Origin: Donghicola tyrosinivorans
GTDB lineage: Bacteria > Pseudomonadota > Alphaproteobacteria > Rhodobacterales > Rhodobacteraceae
DNA: 64,000 bases
Reading direction: 5' to 3'
Assembly: GCF_003003355.1 (NCBI RefSeq)
Contig: NZ_PVTQ01000001.1
Coordinates: 310,001 to 374,000 of the forward strand
Below are positions 55,334-63,400 of this stretch, piece after piece (within the stretch, counting starts at the first letter, position 1; each line of letters opens with the position of its first letter). Under the pieces are notes generated by a model. It was not told the origin of the DNA. It ran no database searches and worked only from the letters and a program-made list of their open reading frames with translations. Position numbers and translations under genes: made by a program.

Positions 55334-55750
55334 TTAGGCGTCTACGGTTTCGGGGACGTCCCGTTTCTGCGCGCGCTCGTCCATGAAGCGGTCGAACTCG
55401 GCTTTGTCTTTGGCTTCACGCAGACGCTCGAGGAAGGCTTCAAAGGCTTCCTGCTCGTCTTGCAGGCGGCGCAGGGTCTCTTCTTTGTAGGCATCGAACG
55501 CGGTGTTGCCGCTGGACCGTGTGCGGCCACCAAAGCCACAGGATTTGCGGTTGGTACGGCAGGACGATTTGAACATTTTCTTACTCCAGATCATGTAGGC
55601 CAGAAGGGCAAGGCCGACGGGCCAGAAAAAGACGAAGCTCAGCACCATAGCGGCGATCCATGCACCTTTGCCGCGGGCATCAAGCCAGGCTTCGGTACGA
55701 GAGAACCAGCCCATCGTGTGCTGGGGGGCAGTTTCGGTGTAGTAGGTCAT
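55334..55750 (-). CDS. DUF2852 family membrane protein
   Basis: 138 residues. One or two hydrophobic segments (AWIAAMVLSFVFFWPVGLALLAYMIW region, about 30-55) are followed by FGGRTRSSGNTAFDAYKEETLRRL, a DUF2852 hallmark, and a charged helical C-terminus ending DVPETVDA. Function is unknown. GGAG lies about 7 bases before the ATG. Two 21-base palindromes upstream suggest specific control, so it is probably conditionally expressed. Confidence 0.88.
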   Translation of the reverse strand: MTYYTETAPQHTMGWFSRTEAWLDARGKGAWIAAMVLSFVFFWPVGLALLAYMIWSKKMFKSSCRTNRKSCGFGGRTRSSGNTAFDAYKEETLRRLQDEQEAFEAFLERLREAKDKAEFDRFMDERAQKRDVPETVDA

Positions 55751-55770
55751 TTCAGGCTCCGTTGGTTGTT

Positions 55771-55791
55771 AATGTGAATGCTTTTCACATT
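55771..55791. promoter_or_regulatory. Operator-like 21-bp palindrome, proximal copy
   Basis: Perfect half-sites AATGTGAA and TTCACATT separated by 5 bases, centred 31 bases before the DUF2852 start. The same layout recurs at 55829-55849. TGTGA-N7-TCACA spacing is one base too long for a CRP site. Confidence 0.65.
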
Positions 55792-55828
55792 GAATAGATC
55801 GGAACCGCCCCCGTTGTTTTCAATAGGG

Positions 55829-55849
55829 AATGTGAAAACTTTTTACATT
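55829..55849. promoter_or_regulatory. Operator-like 21-bp palindrome, distal copy
   Basis: Half-sites AATGTGAA and TTTACATT with the same 5-base separation as the copy at 55771-55791. It lies 8 bases beyond the 3' end of the YbaK-like gene. A TTGAAA sequence between the copies (on the minus strand) is a possible -35. Confidence 0.6.
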
Positions 55850-55856
55850 ATCTGGA

Positions 55857-56324
55857 TTATAACGTGAAATCAGCAGCTTGCGCGCCAGTTAGCCCCTTTA
55901 GAAGGGTGGGGTTCAGCGGAAAAATGTGCCGCGGTGTGCCTGCGGCGGCCCAAATTACGTCGAAATCCAGCAGGCGCGGGTCCAGAAATGCGCGGATCGG
56001 GCTAAGGTGACCCACGGGGGACACGCCGCCGATGGCAAATCCGGTCTGACTGCGGATCAGAGCGGCGTCTGCCTTGCCCAACGCCTCGCCTGCGACGGCG
56101 CTGGCCTTGTCGGCGCAGACCTGATTGCCGCCAGCGGTCAGGAACAGGATGGCCTCGCCGCTGGTCTCGCCCCGAAAGATGATGGATTTGGCGATCTGGT
56201 CCACATGGCAGCCTGCGGCATCTGCGGCTTGGGCAGCGGTGCGGGCCTCTCCGGCCTCAAAGATGTCGGGTGTCAGGCCCGCCGCCTCGAGGGCTGCTTT
56301 CACACGTTTCAGGCTCTTACTCAT
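55857..56324 (-). CDS. YbaK/EbsC family aminoacyl-tRNA deacylase-like protein
   Basis: 155 residues of the YbaK/ProX superfamily, which hydrolyses mischarged tRNAs. Features are HVDQIAKSIIFRG, LFLTAGGNQVCADKASAVAGE and FAIGGVSPVGHLSPIRAFLD, the last being a family hallmark with the conserved GGVSPVGH. The lysine in QIAKSIIF is the conserved catalytic-site residue. The specific tRNA is unknown. The ATG at 56324 begins the conserved domain and diverges from glnE with 66 bases between starts. Confidence 0.9.
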   Translation of the reverse strand: MSKSLKRVKAALEAAGLTPDIFEAGEARTAAQAADAAGCHVDQIAKSIIFRGETSGEAILFLTAGGNQVCADKASAVAGEALGKADAALIRSQTGFAIGGVSPVGHLSPIRAFLDPRLLDFDVIWAAAGTPRHIFPLNPTLLKGLTGAQAADFTL

Positions 56325-56390
56325 ATCTTCAAATCCAGTGCATGTTTGTGGGCCATTGACGCTGCCTATGGCCCCTCGCAAAGTGCGGAT

Positions 56391-59213
56391 ATGAGCTTTG
56401 CATCCCGCATGACCCGCACCCCGCGTCCCTATGAGCCCGACCACAGCGCCGAGGCTTTGTCGTACTTTCCCGACCTTTCCGGTGAACTCAAGACCCTGAT
56501 CGCGGGCACGGCTGCCTGTAGCCCCTATTTGCGGGGCTTGATGGCGAAAGAGGCTGAATGGATTGCTGCCTCTTTCGATGATCCAGAAGAGGCGGTGAAG
56601 GCGGAAATGGCGCGGCTGGGGGAGCTGCCGCCCGATGCGCTGTCGGCAGGGCTGCGGCAGGGCAAGCGCCGCGTGGCGCTGTTGTCGGCACTGGCCGATC
56701 TGGCGGGCGTCTGGCCGTTAGAGACTGTCACCGGCACGCTGACCGATTTCGCAGGCTATGCGACCCATCTGGCCATGCGGGCCACCGTGGGCGCTGAAAT
56801 CCGGCGCGGCAAGCTGCCCGGCATGACCGAGGCCGATGCGGAAACCGCAGGCGGCATGGTGGCGCTGGCGATGGGCAAGATGGGCGCGGGCGAGCTGAAC
56901 TACAGTTCTGACATCGACCTGATCTGTTTGTTCGATGAAACACGCTATGATCCGTCCGATTATCTGGATGCCCGCGCCAGCCTGATCCGCGCCACCAAAA
57001 AGATGACGGCGCTGCTCAATGACCTGACCGAAGAGGGCTATGTCTTCCGCACGGACCTGCGCTTGCGTCCTGATCCGTCGGTGACGCCGGTCTGTATGCC
57101 GATGGAAGCCGCCGAGCGTTACTATGAAAGCCTTGGACGCACGTGGGAGCGTGCCGCCTACATCAAGGCGCACCCCTGCGCGGGGGACATTGCGGCGGGG
57201 GCGGCGTTCCTCAAGACCTTGCGGCCCTTCGTGTGGCGCAAGCATCTGGATTTCGCGGCCATTCAGGACGCCCACGACATGCGCCTTGCGATCCGCAACC
57301 ACAAAGGATTGCACGGGCCGATCCGCCTTTACGGTCACAACATGAAGCTGGGTCGTGGCGGCATCCGCGAGATCGAGTTTTTCACCCAGACCCAGCAGTT
57401 GATCGCTGGCGGGCGTGACCCCGATCTGCGGGTGCGCGGCACGGTTGAAGGGCTGCATGTGCTGGCCTCCAAAGGATGGTTGCCGCAGGCCTTGGCCGAG
57501 GAACTGTCTGGCCATTACCGCTTTCACCGTGAAGTCGAGCATCGTCTGCAAATGGTGAATGACGCGCAGACCCATTCGCTGCCGAAATCCCCTGAAGGAA
57601 TGGCGCGGATCGCCGCCATGATGGACCGGGACCTGCCTGACCTTGAGGCGGAACTGCATCAGCGCTTGTCGGCGGTCCACGCCAAAACCGAAGAGTTCTT
57701 TGCCCCTGACGCGGCTCCCATCAAAGACGAAGAGATCGCGGCGGAAACCGGTTTTGATTCTGCGATCCTGTCGCGTTGGTTGACCTATCCGGCTTTGCGC
57801 TCTGAACGGGCGGTCGAGATTTTTGAACGGCTGAAGCCTGAAATCCTGCGCAAGCTGGCTCAATCCCCGCGCCCTGATGAGGCGCTGGTGGCCTTTGACG
57901 GCTTTCTTGCCGGTCTGCCTGCTGGGGTTCAGTTGTTCTCGCTGTTTGAGGCGAACCCGCAACTGGTCGATCTGATTGTCGATATCGCAGGGACGGTAAA
58001 GGCGCTGGCCCTTTATCTGTCGCGGAATGCAGGCGTTCTGGATGGCGTGATCGGCGGCAGTTTCTTTAGCCCATGGCCGGGCAGGGCGGCCCTGACCGCC
58101 GAGCTACAATCGCGACTGGCGGCAGAGGTGGACTATGAGCGTCAGCTTGATGGCACCCGCCGGTGGGCCAAGGAATGGCATTTCCGGATCGGGGTGCATC
58201 TGCTGCGCGGCTTGATCGATGCGAAAGAAGCGGGGGCAGAATACGCTGATCTGGCCGCTGCGACACTCGCAGGGATCGCCCCTGCGGTCGTCGCAGAATT
58301 TGCCCGAAAGCACGGCACTCCGCCGGGGCGCGGGGCCGTGGTGTTGGGGATGGGCAGCTTGGGGGCTGGCCTGCAATCGGCAACCTCTGATCTGGATGTG
58401 ATTGTGATCTATGATACGTTGGATCAGGAAAGCTCGGACGGGCGGCGACCCTTGAACAGCCGCACCTACTATGCGCGTCTTACGCAGGCGCTGATCACTG
58501 CGATGACCGCTCCGATGGCCGAAGGCCGGCTTTATGAGGTGGACATGCGCCTGCGCCCCTCGGGAAATCAGGGGCCTGTCGCGACCAGTCTGGATGCCTT
58601 CCGGAACTACCAGACGAATGAGGCGTGGACGTGGGAACATCTTGCCCTGACGCGCGCCGCCATCATCGCCGGTGGCGAAGAACTGGCCACAGATGTCGAG
58701 GCATTCCGCCGCGAGGTTCTGCAATCCCCACGTGATGCCGCTGCCGTACTGGCCGAGGTGCGCGACATGCGGGCGCGGATCGCAGCCGCTAAAGCGCCCG
58801 ATGGGCTGTGGGATGCCAAGATCGGCGCAGGCCGGATGCAGGACATTGAACTCTTCTCTCAGGCGGCGGCATTGGTCTCGGGCAGTGCTGAGCGGACCGT
58901 CACGGCGGGCCTTGATGCCGCCTTTGAGCTTGGCTGGGTCGCGGATGAGGAACGGCATGTGCTGGAACAGTGCTATGAGCGCTTGTGGCAAATCCAGATC
59001 GCCACGCGGCTGCTAGGGACGGGCTGTCTTGCGCCCGAGCAGTTGGGCCTTGGCGGGCAATCCTTCCTGACGCGCCTGTGCCGCTGTGATGATCTGGACA
59101 AGCTGGCGACAGATCTGGCGCTTGGGCATGAGGCAGCGCGTCAGATTATCGATCACGTCATTGCCGCGCGGGCAACGGCACCTGAAGGCGGAGAAGAGGG
59201 TGATGAAGACTAA
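56391..59213 (+). CDS. glnE: Bifunctional glutamine synthetase adenylyltransferase/deadenylylase
   Basis: Adds or removes AMP on glutamine synthetase in response to PII and glutamine. 940 residues, the usual size. The N-terminal deadenylylase half has ALAMGKMGAGELNYSSDIDL with the G-S-D-x-D nucleotidyltransferase motif; the C-terminal adenylylase half has VLGMGSLGAGLQSATSDLDV. MRLRPSGNQGPVATSL and GKIGAGRMQDIE-like AKIGAGRMQDIEL are also typical. The ATG at 56391 gives MSFASRMTRTPRP; another ATG six codons later is possible. Confidence 0.95.
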   Translation: MSFASRMTRTPRPYEPDHSAEALSYFPDLSGELKTLIAGTAACSPYLRGLMAKEAEWIAASFDDPEEAVKAEMARLGELPPDALSAGLRQGKRRVALLSALADLAGVWPLETVTGTLTDFAGYATHLAMRATVGAEIRRGKLPGMTEADAETAGGMVALAMGKMGAGELNYSSDIDLICLFDETRYDPSDYLDARASLIRATKKMTALLNDLTEEGYVFRTDLRLRPDPSVTPVCMPMEAAERYYESLGRTWERAAYIKAHPCAGDIAAGAAFLKTLRPFVWRKHLDFAAIQDAHDMRLAIRNHKGLHGPIRLYGHNMKLGRGGIREIEFFTQTQQLIAGGRDPDLRVRGTVEGLHVLASKGWLPQALAEELSGHYRFHREVEHRLQMVNDAQTHSLPKSPEGMARIAAMMDRDLPDLEAELHQRLSAVHAKTEEFFAPDAAPIKDEEIAAETGFDSAILSRWLTYPALRSERAVEIFERLKPEILRKLAQSPRPDEALVAFDGFLAGLPAGVQLFSLFEANPQLVDLIVDIAGTVKALALYLSRNAGVLDGVIGGSFFSPWPGRAALTAELQSRLAAEVDYERQLDGTRRWAKEWHFRIGVHLLRGLIDAKEAGAEYADLAAATLAGIAPAVVAEFARKHGTPPGRGAVVLGMGSLGAGLQSATSDLDVIVIYDTLDQESSDGRRPLNSRTYYARLTQALITAMTAPMAEGRLYEVDMRLRPSGNQGPVATSLDAFRNYQTNEAWTWEHLALTRAAIIAGGEELATDVEAFRREVLQSPRDAAAVLAEVRDMRARIAAAKAPDGLWDAKIGAGRMQDIELFSQAAALVSGSAERTVTAGLDAAFELGWVADEERHVLEQCYERLWQIQIATRLLGTGCLAPEQLGLGGQSFLTRLCRCDDLDKLATDLALGHEAARQIIDHVIAARATAPEGGEEGDED

Positions 59214-59472
59214 AGGTGACGCAGTTGATCCCAAACGTCTGGTGGCCGAGGCCTACCGGATCGAAGGGATCACAGAGGCTGAATGCCGCAGCATTTTTCT
59301 GGATTGGGCCCTAAGCCTTGAGGCGCTGTCCACCTCTGAGGCATTGGCACAGCTGCTGGCCGTCTATGGTGGGGACGAGAGCCACCCCATGACAAAGGTC
59401 CTGACCGAGGGCCTCTCGGTCCCGACAACCCCGCGCCGCCGCGGCGGCTGGCGCAGTCGCCCCAGAGACTAG
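59203..59472 (+). CDS. Small protein downstream of glnE, unknown function
   Basis: 89 residues, not recognised. It starts MKTKGDAVDPKRLVAEAYRI and contains ITEAECRSIFLDWALSLEAL and GDESHPMTKVL, consistent with a small helical soluble protein with a basic C-terminal tail (TPRRRGGWRSRPRD). It overlaps the end of glnE by 11 bases and GAAGAGGG precedes the ATG, so it is translationally coupled. A similar small protein next to alphaproteobacterial glnE is plausible but unverified. Confidence 0.7.
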   Translation: MKTKGDAVDPKRLVAEAYRIEGITEAECRSIFLDWALSLEALSTSEALAQLLAVYGGDESHPMTKVLTEGLSVPTTPRRRGGWRSRPRD

Positions 59473-59571
59473 GCAATTCCCTACAAACAGGAACGCGGCC
59501 ATATGCATGGCCGCGTGCAGGTCTCACAGGCAGGCACTTCGCGTGCCTGCGTCATGTGGCATTGTTGCCCT

Positions 59572-60213
59572 TTAGCGCGGCAGGGCAGCAGCCTCTTTGG
59601 CTAGGGCAACGATCCCCTCCCAGTCGCCTGCTTCCATAAGGTCTTTCGGTGCAACCCAGCTGCCACCGACGCAGGCGACATTCGAAAGCGACAGATAGTC
59701 ATTAGCGTTCTTCAGGCTGACCCCACCGGTCGGGCAGAAGGTCACCTGCGGGATCGGCGCGCCAATCGCCTTCAAGGCCTTTGCGCCACCGTTGGCTTCA
59801 GCGGGGAAGAACTTTTGGGTGGTATAACCGCGTTCCAGCAGCGCCATTGCTTCCGATGCGGTGGCCGCGCCGGGCAGAAGCGGTAGATCATGGGCTTCAC
59901 ATGCGGACAAAAGCTTGTCGGTCGCGCCCGGAGAAACGCCAAAAGTCGCACCTGCGGCGACCGCTGCGGCGACATCTTCTGGGGTTAGCAGCGTGCCCGC
60001 GCCAACAATGCCCCCTTCAACCTTCGCCATTTCGCGGATCGCGTCCAGCGCTATAGGTGTGCGCAGGGTTACTTCCAACACGGGCAAGCCGCCAGCCACC
60101 AAGGCTTCTGCAAGGGGACGGGCGTGCGCTAATTCATCAATGACAAGAACTGGGATCACAGGCGCTTTGCGGCACAGGTCAATCGAGCGGCTGCTGGCTT
60201 CGGTGGGGGTCAT
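59572..60213 (-). CDS. eda: 2-dehydro-3-deoxy-phosphogluconate (KDPG) aldolase
   Basis: Cleaves KDPG to pyruvate and glyceraldehyde 3-phosphate, the last reaction of the Entner-Doudoroff pathway. 213 residues. The catalytic Glu is in VLEVTLRTPIAL, the Schiff-base Lys in TTQKFFPAEANGG, and the phosphate site in TFCPTGGVSLKN. The partner edd is not in the window. A TTGACA promoter element and an inverted repeat lie just upstream. Confidence 0.94.
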   Translation of the reverse strand: MTPTEASSRSIDLCRKAPVIPVLVIDELAHARPLAEALVAGGLPVLEVTLRTPIALDAIREMAKVEGGIVGAGTLLTPEDVAAAVAAGATFGVSPGATDKLLSACEAHDLPLLPGAATASEAMALLERGYTTQKFFPAEANGGAKALKAIGAPIPQVTFCPTGGVSLKNANDYLSLSNVACVGGSWVAPKDLMEAGDWEGIVALAKEAAALPR

Positions 60214-60243
60214 GAAAATCTCTCCGGTTTGCGCTTCGGATAT

Positions 60244-60272
60244 GTTGGATGCCTCCGGCGGAGGTATGTCAA
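60244..60272 (-). promoter_or_regulatory. Candidate eda promoter with an embedded palindrome
   Basis: On the minus strand a consensus -35 TTGACA (60272-60267) is followed 17 bases later by a weak -10 TCCAAC (60249-60244). The spacer holds the 13-base palindrome CCTCCGxCGGAGG (60252-60264), placed as a repressor operator would be. Confidence 0.45.
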
Positions 60273-60297
60273 GCGTCTTGAAGCCTTAAATTGCCGG

Positions 60298-60323
60298 TCA
60301 TCGGAGTTTGGCCTCCCCGATGA
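60298..60323 (-). terminator. Weak hairpin downstream of the RTX gene
   Basis: TCATCGG and CCGATGA can pair across a 12-base loop that also allows AG/CT pairs. The tail on the minus strand is only AT-rich, so termination is uncertain. The rest of 60273-60491 shows no gene. Confidence 0.3.
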
Positions 60324-60491
60324 CCTACATTTATGCCTACTATTCGAGTTTTACCCATCGGAGCAGTGCTTGGTCGAGTAGTGCTCTGCCTGCTGAAAAC
60401 TGGACCATCTGGAGCTGAAAGTCTGTCACCGCCATGTTTCGGCGCAGAACCGAGTACAACGCGGACCACCAAGCCCGCGCTGCCAAATTGC

Positions 60492-63400
60492 TTATACGAA
60501 AGTGAAATCATCCGCTGCAATTGAACTGATGTTGATGTTATCGAGCTTTACAGAACCACCGTCCCATTCAACGCGGACGCCGCTGCCTGTAGCAACAAAA
60601 TTCAAATCACCAAAGGTTACGCCGGTCATTTCAAGAAGATCAACACCTTGTTCAAAATCAGTGATAACGTCCGCGCCCAATTTGATATTGGTGTTGAATT
60701 GGAATACATCAGCACCTGCCCCACCCGTCAGAGTGTCGTTTCCAGCAGCGCCGCTAATCGCATCATCACCAGCACCGCCAATAAAGGTATCGTTGCCACC
60801 GCCACCATTGATGGTGTCGTTTCCGGCTCCTCCGTCAACATTGTCATGAGCATTGGAGCCCGTCTGACCATTGTCAAAAAACACGTCGTTGCCATTACCG
60901 AGCGATACAGTGTCGCGTCCGTCTCCGCCCCACACGATGTCATTCCCATCCCCAGCATGGATGGTATCCCACCACGTTCCACCATCAATAGCGTCGTGGC
61001 CTGCTCCGCCATAAATGACGTCCGCACCATCGCCGCCTTCGATAATGTTGTCAGCCCAGTTTCCAGTCAGACTGTCCGAATGACTTGAACCTACTAGGTT
61101 TTCAATGTTTGTGATTGTATCACCTTCAGCGTCCCCTCCTGAAGCCGCCCCAGTTTCCAGGTTGATTGTGACCGCGGCAGACGAGCCTTCGTAATTGGCA
61201 ACATCTAGAATGCCATCTCCACCATTCAGGACATCAGCACCTTCACCACCGTTGAGAACATCACGCCCATTGCCACCTTCTAGCGTATCCGCGCCGTCAC
61301 CACCAAAGAGCCAGTCATCATCTTGACCGCCTTGGATTAGATCGCTTCCAGCATCACCGTAGAGCACGTCAAAGCCATCGTGGCCGTGTAGCGTATCATT
61401 GCCCGTGCCGCCGGTGATCTGATCCGCGCCTTGGTGACCTTGCAGAAGGTCGTCGCCCTCATTGCCATTCAGGCGGTCGGAACCCGTTCCGCCATAGAGT
61501 GAATCGTTTCCTTCACCACCGAAAAGGTTATCATTGCTATCATGGCCGTGTAGTTCGTCATTACCTGAGCCGCCACTGAGCATGTCGCCACCTGCGCCGC
61601 CAATCATCAAGTCATTGCCCGCATCGCCCCACATTTGGTCCGCGCCCTGTTCTCCGTATAAGGTATCGTTCCCGTTTCCCCCGGTCATTGCATCCGCACC
61701 GGAACCGCCGTGCAGGCTATCGTTATCGTCACCCCCCCACATTTCATCCGCGCCCCCGCCACCGTACAGTGTATCGTTTCCGACGAATCCAGCAATCTGG
61801 TCGGCTCCTTGAGCGCCATCAATGATATTAGTGCCGTTGCTTCCGGCAATTGTGTCATTGCCGGTCCAGCCTGCCAGTATATTGCCAACGTAATGAATGC
61901 TCATGCCAGAATTTACGGCGCTGTCGCCCAAATACGCGTCTGGGTTTACGCGTTGGTAGTTGTCGCTTGTATCAAGCGAGGTGTTTGTGCTGAGCGTGAT
62001 GACGCGTCCATCGGAATACTGCACACGCTCAATATCCTGAAGATCGATCACAACCTTTGTGTCAGGACTATTCCTTAGAAGAAGCTGCCATTGGTTGCCA
62101 CCGATACGCTGGATGCTATCTGTATAGTAACCGCTTGTGCTCATATTCACATACAAAGTGTCGAAGCCAGTACCACCTTGGGCAATTGTCCAACCCCAAT
62201 GGGCATCGGAGCCGTATTGAGCATCGCTTTGCAGATAGAAGTTGTCGTTGCCTGCGCCGCCAGACATGTGATCATCACCACGCCAGAAGAACAGGCTATC
62301 TGCACCATCCCCGCCGCGCAGGATATCATCGCCATAACCGCCGTTCAGCACATCGGCTCCGGCCCCGCCATCCAACACATCATCATGGTTGTTGCCGTAC
62401 AACGTGTCTGCGCCTGCGCCTCCAATCAGATTATCATCGCCGTTTCCACCATTTAGGGCGTCCGTTTGATCGCCTCCAAGAATAAGGTCGTCACCATTGT
62501 CACCATTTAGCGTATCGGCCCCAGTTCCACCTAAAATGATGTCACCACCATGCCCACCATTGATCTGGTCATTCCCACTATCGCCGCTCAAGCGGTCATT
62601 GGCTTCGCCACCCGTAATTGTATCGTTACCATCGCCGCCATAAATCGGCAGGTCATCCCAAAGCCCCGCACCGGACAGAATGTCATGGCCTTCGCCGCCA
62701 TAGGCAGCTTCTACTTGATGGCTAAGGAGTGTGACGTTCACACCGGCGTTACCAGTGACTATCAAGGTATCAATACCATCATTCCCTGAAACATGGCCGT
62801 TGTTTAGGTCAGCAGCATCAACGAAGAGTAGATCATTACCTCCATGCCCACGAATATCATCTGAGCCAGCATTCCCAGCCAGCATATCGTCGTTGTTCCC
62901 ACCCCAGACACTGTCATTTCCGTCACCGCCAGAAATTTGAACAGATCGCGAATGGCCTGCTGCGTTAAGTAGGTTGTTCCGTCCATCACCGGTGGCACCG
63001 TCCAAAACCAAAACGTCGAGGTTTACATTTGCTGAACCGGACCCATCCAGAACCCGATAATGCAAAGACTCCCCGTTTTCGAACTCAATGGAATAGCCGC
63101 TGGACGTTTCAATCTGACGCCAGCCTTGGGTGTTGTATCCTAGTGCAACGTCCCCTACGCCGCCCTCAACAACTTCATCGTTGCGGGTGAAGGAAGCCGT
63201 CCCCAATAATGTGCTACCGAACACAGCGACATCGTTTCTGTTGTCATCATATGCAGTGCCATCATCATAGGTCAGGTTGATTTGTGTAAATCCTAGTGAG
63301 GCCAGGGTACGCAATTCTCCATCATCAGCAATACCGTTAGAGTTTGCATCTTGCCAAACCCGCAACTCGGACCAGACTGTATCAATTGAAGAGAGTACCC

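Noticed and set aside
55771-55849. CRP/FNR-type binding sites
   Set aside because: The TGTGA and TCACA halves are separated by 7 bases in both copies; CRP requires 6, and FNR half-sites (TTGAT) are absent.
60269-60520. Frame of 83 codons between eda and the RTX gene
   Set aside because: It runs through the RTX 3' end and the eda promoter region, lacks a ribosome-binding site, and looks random.
60700-62900. CRISPR-like or satellite repeats
   Set aside because: The repetition is periodic at 27 bases with a reading frame encoding GGxGxDxLx nonapeptides; the DNA repeats are degenerate and there are no unique spacers.
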